From contig NZ_QGHC01000008.1 in NCBI RefSeq assembly GCF_003148905.1, positions 1 through 64,000 of the forward strand: a DNA stretch of 64,000 nt. Direction: 5' to 3'. The notes under the pieces were generated by a model. The model was not told where the DNA came from, ran no database searches, and worked only from the letters and a program-made list of their open reading frames with translations. This document shows positions 18,801-28,721 of the stretch, in pieces. Both the position numbers and the translations under genes were made by a program. How positions within the stretch are numbered: position 1 is the first letter of the stretch; each line of letters begins with the position of its first letter. The DNA comes from Fulvimonas soli (GTDB lineage Bacteria; Pseudomonadota; Gammaproteobacteria; Xanthomonadales; Rhodanobacteraceae).

Positions 18801-20147
18801 GGTCCCCGCCGCATATCCCGATTCGCGAAGCGATAGGACATCGACGCCGGCTTTTGCGGCAAGGGCGTCCACCCATGACCGTAGCCAATCGCCTACCTGG
18901 TCGATAGACCAGCCATCTCGGAGCAAGATGAGAAAGAGCTCATCGATCCAGTTCGTGCCGCGGACGTAGTCCTCATCCTGCAATGCGCAGAGATACGGCC
19001 CCCGTGCCCGCTCCTCAGCCTCGAGCAGAAATCTCTTCGTTACTCGACCGCCTGCATGACCGCGCTCGAAGCGCGTTTCCTTGGCGAACATCGGCAAGCG
19101 ATTGGTAGAGAAATGGTAGGCTGACACGCGAGCATTCGCCTCGCCATAACGATGTATGGGGCGGCGCACGTGGGCCACGGCCATGAAGGAATTGGCCATA
19201 TCCACCAGCAGACTGTTCTCGGCCAGTAGCCTCCACGTCCGATCCACCGCGAAAAGCGGCGGACGTCCCAGCTGCGGGTCACGGGCCGCGGAACCTGCGG
19301 CCAGGGCAGCCCCCCCGTCGAAGCCAGGCATGGCGTCGCGGCCGTCGCTCAGTAGCACCGAGTTGGGCAGCTTGTAGTCCGGGAAAGGAAGGGCGAAGCC
19401 CACGTCCGCGAAGCCGGCTTCGCGCAGCAGCCGTTCCAGCGCATCCTTGCCATAAGTGCGGGCGCCACGCGGGAGATAGTTATCTGAGACTCCTACCATG
19501 GGGCGTCCAATGTGATCCTCGGGTGCTCCGGCGAAGTACTTCAGACCAAGCTGATTTTCGATCGCCACCAGCAGCACGCCTTCCGGCTTGAGCAGGTTCC
19601 GCACCAACCTCAGCCAATGCAACCCTGCATCCTGCCTTTCCGAAAAGCGGTGCGCGTATTCGAGTACGCCAATCAGCGTCACCACGTCGAAGCGTGCATC
19701 GCTCTGGAAGCGTTCCAGATCGTCGACGACGATGCTTACGTTGCGCAGGCCCTCGCAGCGCTTGGCGGCGGTTCGAGCCCGACGCAGCGAAGGCTCGAGG
19801 GCGACGACGGACGCCGCAGTCTCGCCCAGGTACCGGGTGATCGCGCCGCATCCAGCGCCGATCTCCAGCACGCTTCCCCGCAGCAGCGACTCGAAGGGAC
19901 GCAGTAGATTGGCGCGCCTTGAACTCAGGTAGTACTGCGTCGGCCAGTCCGAGATGCGCTCAGCCAGCTGCGGCGACAGAACCGAGCGATCTTCGCATTC
20001 AGCAATGAGATCGTATATCCGCTGCTCGACGGCCTCACCATCGGAATAGGCCCATTCCGGGGAGTTCTCCTGACGGACCCAACAATCCGTGCCTGTATCA
20101 TACCGATAGGCGCGGAGCATGGATGCGCGGGTCTCTGGATGGCTCAT
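15837..20147 (-). CDS. Fused methyltransferase-kinase-coiled coil-GT2-GT4 polysaccharide enzyme
   Basis: A 1436-residue multidomain protein. About 88-260: class I SAM methyltransferase ([16 protein letters not shown]). About 330-560: kinase-like domain with loop H454-C-I-D457-L-L-P-H-N462 and metal motif D475-R-E477. About 578-715: coiled coil with three 28-residue repeats built on W(A/G)(K/R)xLDxxL, ending in [12 protein letters not shown]. About 802-1045: GT2 (NNDTE at 886-890, CEDSD near 986). About 1065-1430: GT-B group 1 ([28 protein letters not shown]). The first three parts have the order of the E. coli O9a chain terminator WbdD. The start overlaps wzt and the stop overlaps hddA. Inferred role: elongation and end-capping of an ABC-exported O-antigen; enzymatic activities are not proven by sequence. 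Confidence 0.85.
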   Translation of the reverse strand: MSHPETRASMLRAYRYDTGTDCWVRQENSPEWAYSDGEAVEQRIYDLIAECEDRSVLSPQLAERISDWPTQYYLSSRRANLLRPFESLLRGSVLEIGAGCGAITRYLGETAASVVALEPSLRRARTAAKRCEGLRNVSIVVDDLERFQSDARFDVVTLIGVLEYAHRFSERQDAGLHWLRLVRNLLKPEGVLLVAIENQLGLKYFAGAPEDHIGRPMVGVSDNYLPRGARTYGKDALERLLREAGFADVGFALPFPDYKLPNSVLLSDGRDAMPGFDGGAALAAGSAARDPQLGRPPLFAVDRTWRLLAENSLLVDMANSFMAVAHVRRPIHRYGEANARVSAYHFSTNRLPMFAKETRFERGHAGGRVTKRFLLEAEERARGPYLCALQDEDYVRGTNWIDELFLILLRDGWSIDQVGDWLRSWVDALAAKAGVDVLSLRESGYAAGTLLPGHCIDLLPHNLIRTSDGQFHFIDREWKSSSPITLGYAVFRGLFEATSACLLVARPQEQRHAVLSEFIRDAMRACGEGLGPDSEDLRGYMDAERHFQSSVGPGAGHLTLDTLENARLPVSFVMKVEGGVTAALEDALRRNRELDDLRGVHQALRDEHEKVGCWAKRLDAELSQLRSTYADLVKEHEQVSHWAKELDAKLGDAQQQLDAVNEERNRAMAWGRNLDNELHSLREAFRSAQGLIESLNCEIGQLRSQYDAVIRSRSWRITKPLRFAGRLLRGDWTAVFLALRGSPLSQMPLLQPLKLPVKRWLMRRADKAEQSRLMPALHLPATSTEAAAMVEGLAFPETTHPLVSIIIPAYGRLDYTAACLRSIMTHMPEVEIEVIVAEDCSGDTDIHALAKVPGLRYEVNPQNLGFIRSCNRAAGMARGEYLYFLNNDTEVTAGWLDAMLDVFERFDDCGMVGSKLVYPDGRLQEAGGIIWADASGWNFGRLADPEEPRFNYVRETDYCSGASLLVRKELFDEVGAFDELYVPAYCEDSDLAFKVRAAGKKVYYTPFSKVVHYEGISHGTDEGSGIKAYQVENQRKFLSRWHNELARHYPNAQNVFRARERSRAKPVVLVVDHYVPQPDRDAGSRTMMQFLRGLCDLGCSVKFWPENLWRDPVYTPPLQAMGVEVIYGSAWADGFERYLREFGDQIDQVLLSRPHISVHFIDALKKYAPNARVVYYGHDLHFARLRQQYDLSKDETCLAKAQEFEQIERGLWDKSDLVLYPTMEEVEVVARMAPAVACRQVQAYCFDGFGTHGHDDPQARSGILFVAGFGHPPNVDAAVWLVRDILPRLIAIDPATRLYLVGSNPSDQVLALASEHVVVTGYVEDATLQDFYRRCRVAVVPLRFGAGIKSKVVEALQWGLPLVTTSVGAQGLDNLGRVARVTDEVDAMVEAIRELLTDDQIWHELSTASSRYAEQHFSRQSMRVALAEIFEVEVVR

Positions 20148-21502
20148 AGGAACTCGAGTTTCGCTTGCAAATCGGTGACGCCAAGAAAAGACGACCCAAT
20201 GGGTTCTACCCGGACATGGACGGAATCATAACGTCTGTCGTGCGGAACGACTTCCCCGTTCACGTCCCGGCTGGCGATGCCGAGCGAAATGAAATAATCG
20301 CCCGGCGCACAATTCATCCGGAAGCTGCACATGAGCACCCCGGAGCGCCCCGCGTCCCCGTGTGTGGGCACCGCCTCCACACTCGCCATTTCTGTATTGG
20401 TTCCATATACAGTCAGGCCTTCCTTGGTCTTGAGCGTCATGCCGAAAATCGGCCGGACGATATTAGACAAAAAACGGTAGCGCACATAGAGCAAAAAAGC
20501 CGCGCCGCACGGCACTGCCTGCGGGAAAGGCTGTTCGCCGACGAACGCAGCAAAGTCCATGATCTCTGCGCGACGATCGCCCCAGCGATGTTCGTAGGGG
20601 TTGTACCAAGGCCGCTCAGTGAAGCATCCGCTCGAGCGCTCTCCGAATTCTGCGTCCCATTCCTGCAGTTGCGAGTTAACCGTTACTTCGTTAGGCACCT
20701 TAACGCCCGGATCCTCGCCCCTCCCCTCGACCGGAATGCGGCCATATAGGAGGTCGAGGTAACGATTGACGATGTGACGGGGTTCGCCCTCGTCCAGCTT
20801 AAGACCCCGATCAATCAGCACGGCACGGTCGCAATGGGTGACGACTTGCTCGGTGGAGTGAGTCACCAAGAGGATGGATGTGCCACGCTCCCGCAAGGTC
20901 TTCAGTCTTGCAAAGCACTTCGCCTGAAAACGCGCGTCACCTACGGCAAGTGCCTCGTCCACGATCAGCACGTCGGGATCAATCTGTGCCTGCACGGCGA
21001 ACGCAAGCCTCACCGCCATGCCGCTGGAATATGTCTTTACGGGCTGATGGACGAAGTCGCCGATATCGGCGAAAGCCAGGATATCGTCCATCTTGCGCTC
21101 GACTTCATCCCGCGATAGTCCCAATAGGGACGCATTCAGATAAACATTCTCGATGCCGGTGAATTCCGGATTGAAACCGGAGCCCAGTTCCAGCAGCGCA
21201 GCGACGCGCCCCTCGATGGCGACTTCACCGGACGTGGGCCGGACCGTCCCGCATATGATCTGCAAAAGCGTGGATTTTCCCGAACCGTTGCGCCCGATGA
21301 TGGCGACGCATTCGCCACGACGAACCTCCAGATCGATGTCGCGCAGCGCCCAGAACTCGCGAAAATAGTGAGCACCTCTGCCGCCGACCAGGCGGTGTAC
21401 ACCGGACACCGCCATCTGCTTGAGCCTATCCACCGGCTTGGCATAGATCTCGTATCGTTTACTGATCCCGCGAACAGAGATCGCCACGTCGTCAAATAAC
21501 AT
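20144..21502 (-). CDS. wzt: Polysaccharide ABC transporter ATPase with carbohydrate-binding C-domain
   Basis: A 452-residue protein. Residues about 1-250 are the ABC ATPase (Walker [12 protein letters not shown], signature [12 protein letters not shown], Walker [13 protein letters not shown]). Residues about 285-445 form a Wzt C-terminal beta-sandwich ([12 protein letters not shown]..., [30 protein letters not shown]), which in O9a-type systems recognises the modified chain end before export. I chose the ATG at 21502, overlapping wzm by 11 bases, because the sequence [20 protein letters not shown] fits family starts; the frame is open 14 codons further upstream. Confidence 0.93.
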   Translation of the reverse strand: MLFDDVAISVRGISKRYEIYAKPVDRLKQMAVSGVHRLVGGRGAHYFREFWALRDIDLEVRRGECVAIIGRNGSGKSTLLQIICGTVRPTSGEVAIEGRVAALLELGSGFNPEFTGIENVYLNASLLGLSRDEVERKMDDILAFADIGDFVHQPVKTYSSGMAVRLAFAVQAQIDPDVLIVDEALAVGDARFQAKCFARLKTLRERGTSILLVTHSTEQVVTHCDRAVLIDRGLKLDEGEPRHIVNRYLDLLYGRIPVEGRGEDPGVKVPNEVTVNSQLQEWDAEFGERSSGCFTERPWYNPYEHRWGDRRAEIMDFAAFVGEQPFPQAVPCGAAFLLYVRYRFLSNIVRPIFGMTLKTKEGLTVYGTNTEMASVEAVPTHGDAGRSGVLMCSFRMNCAPGDYFISLGIASRDVNGEVVPHDRRYDSVHVRVEPIGSSFLGVTDLQAKLEFL

Positions 21503-22325
21503 CGGCAAAACCTCGACGCGTAACCTGAAATGCTGACCATCCAAGCCAGGCTACGGCGCAAGAAACCAAAAGGTAGCCCAAGGTGGCCTGCCAGTCCGGA
21601 AACTCGCCCCATAGCAGCAGTGACCGCGCACCTTCCACCACGTAGCTCAGGGGATTAAGGGAAAGCAGCCATTGGTATCGCGCTGGCAGACTGCTGCGCG
21701 GATAGAAGATGGGCGCCAAAAATACCAGTGAGGTGGTCAGCACGACAATGATCTGCTGCGCGTCGCGAAAATACACTCCGAGAGCCGCAAACAGCCAGGT
21801 CAGTCCAGCCAGCATCGGCAGGAATAACAGCAGCAGCAAGGGAAACAGCAGCGCTGTCCACGGGACCGACGCACCGGTCAGAAACATGGCCACGAGGAGG
21901 GCGATCGTCGAGATGATGGCATGAAACAGGGCTGTGCCCACTGCGACCCAGGACAGCGTCTCCAGGGGAAACACCACCTTCTTGACGTAATTCGGGTTGC
22001 TCACCACCAACTGCGGCGCGCGATTGAGGCACTCCGAGAAAAAATTGCTGATGATCAGGCCGACGAACAGCACGATCGAAAAGTGCACATCACCGCTGGT
22101 AGCCACGTTCCAGCGCGACTTGAAAATGTAGCCGAATACGAAGGAGTAGATAGCCAGCATCAGCAGGGGATTGATGAAAGCCCATAGCAGCCCTCCCATC
22201 GACCCGCGATAACGGCCGGAAATATCGCGCCTACACAGTTCGACGATCAATCGGGCATGTCGAGCCAAGGAGCCGTAGGGCGCCAATGGATGCAGTGGAT
22301 AGCTTCGTGCAGCTTGATGCATCAT
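21492..22325 (-). CDS. wzm: Polysaccharide ABC transporter permease
   Basis: A 277-residue ABC-2-type permease with a cytoplasmic N-terminal amphipathic segment (LIVELCRRDISGRYRGSMGGLLWAFINP) and six membrane helices. The family sequences SNPNYVKKVVFPLE and LNPLSYVVEGAR are present. Together with Wzt it would flip an undecaprenyl-linked O-antigen across the inner membrane. It starts ATG-ATG overlapping the metB stop (ATGA), so this transporter is translationally coupled to an amino-acid enzyme. Confidence 0.94.
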   Translation of the reverse strand: MMHQAARSYPLHPLAPYGSLARHARLIVELCRRDISGRYRGSMGGLLWAFINPLLMLAIYSFVFGYIFKSRWNVATSGDVHFSIVLFVGLIISNFFSECLNRAPQLVVSNPNYVKKVVFPLETLSWVAVGTALFHAIISTIALLVAMFLTGASVPWTALLFPLLLLLFLPMLAGLTWLFAALGVYFRDAQQIIVVLTTSLVFLAPIFYPRSSLPARYQWLLSLNPLSYVVEGARSLLLWGEFPDWQATLGYLLVSCAVAWLGWSAFQVTRRGFADVI

Positions 22326-23485
22326 CGCAAGATGGTGTCCAGTTCGGTCTTGAGATCAATGACGTCCTCGACGCCCACCGAGAGCCTCACTAATCCGTCG
22401 CTGATGCCCAGCCGCTTGCGGTTGGCCGCGGGCACCGATGCATGGGTCATGACGGCAGGGTGCTCGATCAGGCTCTCCACGCCACCGAGCGACTCGGCCA
22501 GCGCGAACAATTCGCAACGCTCCAGCATGCGGCGCGCCTTCGTCCAGCCGCCCTTGACCTCGACGCTGATGATGCCGCCAAAGCCCTTCATTTGCCGGCG
22601 GGCCAGCGCGTGCTGCGGGTGGCTTTTCAGCCCGGGATAGAGCACGCGCTCGATCGCCGCGTGCCCCTCCAGCCAGCGTGCCAGTTCCAGTGCGTTTTCG
22701 CAGTGCGCGCGCATGCGCAAATGCAGGGTTTTCAGCCCGCGCATGGCGAGGAAGGCGTCGAACGGCCCGGCCACCGCGCCCACGGAGTTCTGCAGGAACG
22801 CCATCCGCTCGGCCAGCTCGGCATGTGCGGCGACCACGATGCCGCCGACCATGTCCGAATGGCCGTTCAGGTACTTGGTGGCCGAATGCAGCACCAGGTC
22901 CGCGCCGAATTCCAGCGGACGCTGCAGCATGGGCGAGCAGAAGGTGTTGTCCACCACCAGCAGCAGGCCGTGCCTTTTCGCGAAGGCGGCCATCTTGGCC
23001 AGGTCGACCAGCTTCAGCATCGGATTGGTGGGCGTCTCGGCCCAGATCATGCGGGTGCTGGGCTTGAGCGCGGCCCGCAGCGCGGAAGCATCGTTCAGGT
23101 CGACGAAGCTGAAATCCAGCCCGGCGGAACGCCGGCGTACCCGCTCGAACAGGCGGTAGCTGCCACCGTAGAGGTCGTCCATGGCGATCACGTGGCTGCC
23201 CGAGTCGAGCAGGTCCAGTACCGTCGCGGCGGCTGCCAGGCCGGAGGCGAAGGCGAAGCCGGCGACGCCGCCTTCGAGGTCCGCCACGCAGCGCTCGTAG
23301 GCCATGCGGGTCGGGTTCTGCGTGCGCGAATATTCGTAGCCCTTGTGCTTGCCAGGGCTCTCCTGCACGTAGGTCGAGGTCGCGTAGATCGGCGTCATGA
23401 TGGCGCCGGTCGACGGGTCGGGCGCCTGCCCGGCGTGGATGGCACGCGTGCCCAGGCCCAGCGCCCTCGCGTTCTTCTTGGTCAT
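22322..23485 (-). CDS. metB: Cystathionine gamma-synthase/gamma-lyase, PLP enzyme
   Basis: A 387-residue Cys/Met-metabolism PLP enzyme. It shows the GYEYSRTQNPTR motif, PLP-lysine in LHSATKYLNGHSD, TPTNPMLK and SLGGVESLIEHP. Gene names in this family vary; xanthomonad orthologues are called metB although gamma-lyase activity is likely. The presence of a cystathionine beta-synthase-like gene at 33722 would fit a reverse transsulfuration pair. ATG 23485 lies 12 bases after GGAG; longer upstream starts lack homology. In xanthomonads metB is the second edge marker of the LPS locus. Confidence 0.92.
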   Translation of the reverse strand: MTKKNARALGLGTRAIHAGQAPDPSTGAIMTPIYATSTYVQESPGKHKGYEYSRTQNPTRMAYERCVADLEGGVAGFAFASGLAAAATVLDLLDSGSHVIAMDDLYGGSYRLFERVRRRSAGLDFSFVDLNDASALRAALKPSTRMIWAETPTNPMLKLVDLAKMAAFAKRHGLLLVVDNTFCSPMLQRPLEFGADLVLHSATKYLNGHSDMVGGIVVAAHAELAERMAFLQNSVGAVAGPFDAFLAMRGLKTLHLRMRAHCENALELARWLEGHAAIERVLYPGLKSHPQHALARRQMKGFGGIISVEVKGGWTKARRMLERCELFALAESLGGVESLIEHPAVMTHASVPAANRKRLGISDGLVRLSVGVEDVIDLKTELDTILR

Positions 23486-23636
23486 TGGCGTAGGAGTCTC
23501 CGCGCTCGGCAAATGACCGCACATATTACCTCGTGACGGCCCCGCTACATGAACCGCGGCGGGCAGGCCCGGCGTGCCTTCGGTCGCCGGCTCATGCCAC
23601 AATGCGCGTCTCACGGAAGCATCCAAAGGGCCATTG

Positions 23637-24686
23637 ATGCAGACCCTCCTAGTCACCGGCGGCGCCGGCTTCATCGGCGGCAATTTCGTGCTGCAGGCCG
23701 TCGCCGGCGGGCTGCGCGTCGTCAACCTCGACAAGCTCACCTACGCCGGCAACCGCGACACGCTGGCCGCGCTCGAGGGCGACCCGCGGCACGTCTTCGT
23801 CCAGGGCGACATCGGCGACCGCGCCCTGGTCGGCCGGCTGCTCGCCGAGCACCACCCGGACGCCATCGTGAACTTCGCCGCCGAGTCGCACGTGGACCGC
23901 TCCATCGACGGCCCGGCCGCCTTCGTGGAAACCAACGTGGTCGGCACCCTGGCCCTGCTGGAATGCGCGCGCGACTACTGGCGCGGCCTCGACGGCGCGG
24001 CGCGCGAGACTTTCCGCTTCCTGCACGTGTCCACCGACGAGGTGTACGGCTCGCTGGGCGAGGACGGCAAGTTCACCGAGACCACGCCGTATGCGCCGAA
24101 CTCGCCCTACTCGGCCTCCAAGGCGGCCTCCGACCATCTGGTGCGCGCCTTCCATCACACCTACGGCCTGCCCACGCTGACCACCAACTGCTCGAACAAC
24201 TACGGGCCGTACCAGTTCCCGGAGAAGCTGATCCCGCTGGTGATCCAGAAGGCGCTGGCCGGCGAGCCGCTGCCGGTGTACGGCGACGGCCGGAACGTCC
24301 GCGACTGGCTGTACGTGGGCGACCATTGCGCAGCGATCCGCCGCGTGCTGGAAGCCGGCCGCGTGGGCGAGACCTACAACGTGGGCGGCAACGCCGAGCG
24401 CGAGAACATCGCGGTGGTTGAGGCCATCTGCGCGCTGCTCGACGAGCGCCGCCCGCTGGCCGACGGGCGGCCGCGCGAATCCCTGATCACCTTCGTCAAG
24501 GACCGCCCCGGCCACGACCGCCGCTACGCCATCGACTCGGGCAAGCTGCAGCGCGAACTGGGCTGGCGGCCGACGCAGACCTTCGAGAGCGGCATCGCGC
24601 GGACGGTGGACTGGTACCTCGACAACCAGCCATGGGTACAGCGCGTGCTGGACGGCAGCTACCGCATGGAGCGGCTGGGCGCATGA
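23637..24686 (+). CDS. rfbB: dTDP-glucose 4,6-dehydratase
   Basis: A 349-residue extended-SDR enzyme, second step of dTDP-L-rhamnose synthesis. NAD motif TGGAGFIGG (about 7-15), active-site region [21 protein letters not shown] and YSASK catalytic Tyr/Lys are present, as is [20 protein letters not shown] 23637 follows AAAGGG. The stop overlaps the rfbA start (ATGA). It is divergent from metB across a 151-base gap. Confidence 0.97.
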   Translation: MQTLLVTGGAGFIGGNFVLQAVAGGLRVVNLDKLTYAGNRDTLAALEGDPRHVFVQGDIGDRALVGRLLAEHHPDAIVNFAAESHVDRSIDGPAAFVETNVVGTLALLECARDYWRGLDGAARETFRFLHVSTDEVYGSLGEDGKFTETTPYAPNSPYSASKAASDHLVRAFHHTYGLPTLTTNCSNNYGPYQFPEKLIPLVIQKALAGEPLPVYGDGRNVRDWLYVGDHCAAIRRVLEAGRVGETYNVGGNAERENIAVVEAICALLDERRPLADGRPRESLITFVKDRPGHDRRYAIDSGKLQRELGWRPTQTFESGIARTVDWYLDNQPWVQRVLDGSYRMERLGA

Positions 24687-25573
24687 GCGACGCACGCAAG
24701 GGCATCATCCTCGCCGGCGGCTCCGGCACGCGGCTCTACCCGATCACCCAGGCGGTGAGCAAGCAGCTGCTGCCGGTGTACGACAAGCCGATGATCTACT
24801 ACCCGCTGGCCACCCTGATGCTGGCTGGCATCCGCGAGATCCTGGTGATCAACACGCCGCACGAGCAGGCGCTGTTCCAGCGCCTGCTGGGCGACGGCTC
24901 GCAGTGGGGCGTCGACATCCGCTACGCGGTGCAGCCCTCGCCGGACGGCCTGGCGCAGGCCTTCCTGATCGGCCGCGAGTTCCTCGGCGGCCGGCCCAGC
25001 TGCCTGGTGCTGGGCGACAACATCTTCTACGGCGTGGGCCTCACCGAGCGGCTCAGGCGCGCCGCCGCGCGCGAACACGGCGCCACCGTGTTCGGCTACT
25101 GGGTGAAGGACCCGCAGCGCTACGGCGTGGCCGAGTTCGACGCCACGGGCCGGGTCATCGGCCTGGAGGAAAAGCCCGCCCGGCCGAAGTCGCACTACGC
25201 CGTCACGGGCCTGTACTTCTACGACGGCCGCGCCAGCGACTATGCCGCCGCCCTCCAACCCTCCCCGCGCGGCGAACTGGAGATCACCGACCTCAACCGC
25301 CGCTACCTCGAGGACGGCTCGCTGCACCTGGAGCAGCTCGGCCGCGGCTACGCCTGGCTGGACACCGGCACGCACGAGTCGCTGATGGAGGCGGGCAACT
25401 ACATCGAGACGATCGAGAACCGGCAGGGACTGAAGGTGTGCTGCCCCGAGGAAATCGCCTTTATCAACGGCTGGATCGACGGCGAACAGCTGCTGCGGCT
25501 GGCCGAGCCGCTGGCCAAGACCGGTTACGGGCAGTACCTGCGCAACATCGCGCAGCAGGGACCGGTGCGATGA
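24683..25573 (+). CDS. rfbA: Glucose-1-phosphate thymidylyltransferase
   Basis: A 296-residue enzyme making dTDP-glucose, the first step of dTDP-rhamnose synthesis. Motifs: [61 protein letters not shown] and [10 protein letters not shown]. The four-base overlap with rfbB and four-base overlap with rfbC show a coupled operon. Confidence 0.97.
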   Translation: MSDARKGIILAGGSGTRLYPITQAVSKQLLPVYDKPMIYYPLATLMLAGIREILVINTPHEQALFQRLLGDGSQWGVDIRYAVQPSPDGLAQAFLIGREFLGGRPSCLVLGDNIFYGVGLTERLRRAAAREHGATVFGYWVKDPQRYGVAEFDATGRVIGLEEKPARPKSHYAVTGLYFYDGRASDYAAALQPSPRGELEITDLNRRYLEDGSLHLEQLGRGYAWLDTGTHESLMEAGNYIETIENRQGLKVCCPEEIAFINGWIDGEQLLRLAEPLAKTGYGQYLRNIAQQGPVR

Positions 25574-26127
25574 GGGTGATCGAGACCGCGCTTCCCGGCG
25601 CCCTGGTGATCGAGCCGCAGGTGCTCGGCGACGCCCGCGGCTTCTTCTACGAGAGCTACCACGAGGCGAAGTACCGCGCCGCCGGCATCGACTGCCGCTT
25701 CGTGCAGTCCAACGTCTCGCGCTCGGCGCGCGGCGTGCTGCGCGGACTGCACTACCAGTGGCCCAACCCGCAGGGCAAGCTGGTCAGCGTGCTGGAAGGC
25801 GAGGTGTACGACGTGGCGGTGGACATCCGCCGCGGCTCGCCCACCTTCGGCCGCTGGGTCGGCGCGATGCTCACCGCCGAAAACCATCGCCACTTCTGGA
25901 TTCCCGAGGGCTTCGCCCACGGCTTCTGCGTGCTGTCGGAATTCGCCACCTTCACCTACCAGTGCACCGCGCTGTACGACGCCAGGGCCGACGCCGGCAT
26001 CCGCTGGAACGATGCGGACATCGGCATCGACTGGCCGGTCGCGTCGCCCGTCCTGTCCGACAAGGACGGCAAGACGCCGTTCCTGCGCGACGTGCCCGCC
26101 GAGCGCCTGCCCGTCTTCGCGGCATGA
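25570..26127 (+). CDS. rfbC: dTDP-4-dehydrorhamnose 3,5-epimerase
   Basis: A 185-residue cupin-fold epimerase. It contains [18 protein letters not shown] (with the catalytic His), [18 protein letters not shown], and [14 protein letters not shown]. The ATG overlaps the rfbA stop, and its own stop overlaps rfbD (GGCATGA). Confidence 0.97.
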   Translation: MRVIETALPGALVIEPQVLGDARGFFYESYHEAKYRAAGIDCRFVQSNVSRSARGVLRGLHYQWPNPQGKLVSVLEGEVYDVAVDIRRGSPTFGRWVGAMLTAENHRHFWIPEGFAHGFCVLSEFATFTYQCTALYDARADAGIRWNDADIGIDWPVASPVLSDKDGKTPFLRDVPAERLPVFAA

Positions 26128-27059
26128 ACCTCCTGCTGCTCGGCGCCAACGGCCAGCTCGGTCGCAGCTTCGTCGAGGACGGCGGCCTGGCCGCGCGCGG
26201 CATGCTCGCCACCGCCAGCCGCGACGGCCGGCGCTTCGACGGCGCGGCCATCGAGCAGGCCGACCTGGCCGCGCCGCGGACGCTGCCGACGCTGCTGGAT
26301 CGCGTACGCCCCGACGTGATCGTCAACGCCGCCGCCTACACCGCGGTCGACCGCGCCGAGCAGGAGGAGGCGCTGGCCACCCGCGTCAACGGCGAGGCGG
26401 TCGGCGTGCTGGGCGAGTGGGCCGCGGCGCACGGCGCGCTGGTCGTGCACTACTCCACCGACTACGTGTTCGACGGCAACGCCACGGCGCCCTACCCGGT
26501 CGACGCCCCCACCCACCCGCTCGGCGCCTACGGCCGCAGCAAGCTCGCCGGCGAGCGGGCGCTGCGCGCCAGCGGCGCCGAGCATTTCATCTTCCGCACC
26601 GCCTGGGTCTACGCGCCGCACGGCCACAACTTCCTGCGCACCATGCTGCGCCTGGGCGCCGAGCGCGAGGAGCTGCGCGTGGTGGCCGACCAGCACGGCG
26701 CGCCGACCAGCACCGCGCTGATCGTGCGCGGCACGCTCGCCGCGCTGGACGCCCGGGCCGCGGCGACGCCGGCGCGGCGCGCGGCGCTCGCCGGCACGCA
26801 CCACCTGGTGAGCAGCGGCCACACCACCTGGCACAGCTTCGCCGAGGCCATCATGGCCGAGGCCGTGGCGCGTGGCCTGCTGCCGCGCGCCCCCCGTGTC
26901 AGCGCGATCCGCACCCGCGACTTCCCGACGCCGGCGCGCCGGCCGGCCTGGTCGGTGCTGGACAACGGCGGCTTCGCCGAACGCTTCGGCCTGCCGCTGC
27001 CGGACTGGCGCGAGGAGCTGCCGGCGGTGCTGGCGCGCCTGGCCGATCCGGTATCCTGA
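26124..27059 (+). CDS. rfbD: dTDP-4-dehydrorhamnose reductase
   Basis: A 311-residue SDR reductase giving dTDP-L-rhamnose. Motifs: LLLGANGQLGRSF, VNAAAYTAVDRAE, YSTDYVFDGNATAPY, YGRSKLAGE and FRTAWVYAPHGHNFL. Translation is coupled to rfbC; manC follows after four bases. Confidence 0.96.
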   Translation: MNLLLLGANGQLGRSFVEDGGLAARGMLATASRDGRRFDGAAIEQADLAAPRTLPTLLDRVRPDVIVNAAAYTAVDRAEQEEALATRVNGEAVGVLGEWAAAHGALVVHYSTDYVFDGNATAPYPVDAPTHPLGAYGRSKLAGERALRASGAEHFIFRTAWVYAPHGHNFLRTMLRLGAEREELRVVADQHGAPTSTALIVRGTLAALDARAAATPARRAALAGTHHLVSSGHTTWHSFAEAIMAEAVARGLLPRAPRVSAIRTRDFPTPARRPAWSVLDNGGFAERFGLPLPDWREELPAVLARLADPVS

Positions 27060-27063
27060 GCGC

Positions 27064-28476
27064 ATGTTGACGCCCCTCGTCCTCAGCGGCGGCAGCGGCA
27101 CGCGGCTCTGGCCGGTCTCGCGCCGCAACCTGCCCAAGCAGTTCCTGGCGCTCAGCGGCCACGGCACGCTGTTCCAGCAGACCGTCGCGCGCGCCCGGCG
27201 CCTGCCTGATGCCGCCGCCCCCATCGTGGTCGCCAGCGAGGACCACCGTTTCCTTGCCGCCGAGCAGCTGCAGGAGGCCGGCGTCGCCGACGCCGCCATC
27301 GTGCTGGAGCCGCTGGCGCGCAACACCGCGCCGGCGATCGCGCTGGGCGCGCTGAAGGCGCTGGAGCGCGATCCCGACGCGCTGCTGCTAGTGCTGCCGG
27401 CCGACCACCTGGTCACCCGCCCCGAGGCCTTCGACGCCGCCGTGGCGCAGGCGCTGCCCGCGGCCCGCGACGGCTGGCTGGTCACCTTCGGCATCCGTCC
27501 CGACCGCGCCGAGACCGGCTTCGGCTACATCCGTCGCGGCGAAGGCCTCGGCGACGGCGTGTTCCGCGTCGAGCGCTTCGTCGAGAAGCCCGACCTGGCC
27601 ACCGCCGAGGGCTACCTGGCCGACGGCGGCTACGACTGGAACTCGGGCATGTTCCTGTTCCGCGCAGCGCGCTACCTGGAGGAGCTCGGGCAGCACGCGC
27701 CGGCGATGCTGGCGGCGGTGCGCGAAGCCTACGCCGGCGCCACCCGCGACCTGGACTTCATCCGCATCGGCAAGGAGGCCTTCGCGCGGGTGCCGGAGGA
27801 TTCCATCGACTACGCGGTGATGGAAAAGACCCGCCGCGCGGCGGTGGTGCCGGTGGACTGCGGCTGGAGCGACATCGGCTCCTGGTCGGCGCTCTGGCTG
27901 ACCGGCCGACGCGACGCCGACGGCAACCTGCGCGAGGGCGACACCCTCGTGATCGACACGCACAACTCGCTGCTGCGCTCGCACGACCGCCACCTGGTCG
28001 CCACCGTGGGCGTGGACGACCTGATCGTGGTGACCACGCCGGACGCCACCCTGGTGGCGCGCCGCGATGCCGCGCAGGACGTGAAGAAGGTGGTGGACCG
28101 GCTCAAGGCCTCCGGGCGCAGCGAGCACTCGCTGCACCGCGTGGTGCACCGGCCGTGGGGCAGCTACGACTCGCTGGAGGCCGGCGAGCGCTTCCAGGTC
28201 AAGCGCATCGTGGTCAAGCCCGGCGCCAGCCTGAGCCTGCAGAAGCACCACCACCGCGCCGAGCACTGGATCGTGGTCTCCGGCACCGCCGAGGTGACCC
28301 GCGACGACGAGGTGTTCCTGCTCGGCGAGAACCAGAGCACCTACATCCCGCTCGGCAGCGTGCACCGCCTGCGCAACCCGGGCAAGGTGCCGCTGGAGCT
28401 GATCGAGGTGCAGTCCGGCGGCTACCTCGGCGAGGACGACATCGTGCGGCTGGACGACGTCTACGGTCGCGCCTGA
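27064..28476 (+). CDS. manC: Mannose-1-phosphate guanylyltransferase / mannose-6-phosphate isomerase
   Basis: A 470-residue bifunctional enzyme (XanB type) making GDP-mannose. The N-terminal pyrophosphorylase domain has LSGGSGTRLWPVSR, PLARNTAPA, LPADHL and VEKPD. The C-terminal cupin isomerase domain has RPWGSYDSLE, KPGASLSLQKHHHRAEHWIVVSG and STYIPLGSVHRLRNPG. It is the last gene of the rfbBACD-manC operon. GDP-mannose could feed core, O-antigen or exopolysaccharide synthesis. Confidence 0.95.
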   Translation: MLTPLVLSGGSGTRLWPVSRRNLPKQFLALSGHGTLFQQTVARARRLPDAAAPIVVASEDHRFLAAEQLQEAGVADAAIVLEPLARNTAPAIALGALKALERDPDALLLVLPADHLVTRPEAFDAAVAQALPAARDGWLVTFGIRPDRAETGFGYIRRGEGLGDGVFRVERFVEKPDLATAEGYLADGGYDWNSGMFLFRAARYLEELGQHAPAMLAAVREAYAGATRDLDFIRIGKEAFARVPEDSIDYAVMEKTRRAAVVPVDCGWSDIGSWSALWLTGRRDADGNLREGDTLVIDTHNSLLRSHDRHLVATVGVDDLIVVTTPDATLVARRDAAQDVKKVVDRLKASGRSEHSLHRVVHRPWGSYDSLEAGERFQVKRIVVKPGASLSLQKHHHRAEHWIVVSGTAEVTRDDEVFLLGENQSTYIPLGSVHRLRNPGKVPLELIEVQSGGYLGEDDIVRLDDVYGRA

Positions 28477-28721
28477 GGGCGCCCTTCCCGCTTCCCCCCG
28501 TGAAAAATCCTGCGCGGCCGGCACGCCTGCATCGCAGGATCGTGCTGCGTCGCATGATGACAGCACCTCGCACGCTCGCGGATGCTCATGAAGTCCGCGG
28601 CACGCCGCCGCGCCACCGCGAACGGATGCGATCCCGTTCGACGTGGCGGCGCCCGCAGCCGGGGTGGCAGCAGCCTTCCATCGCAAAAGCCACCCTTCCA
28701 TTCGCAAGGGAGGAAGACCCG

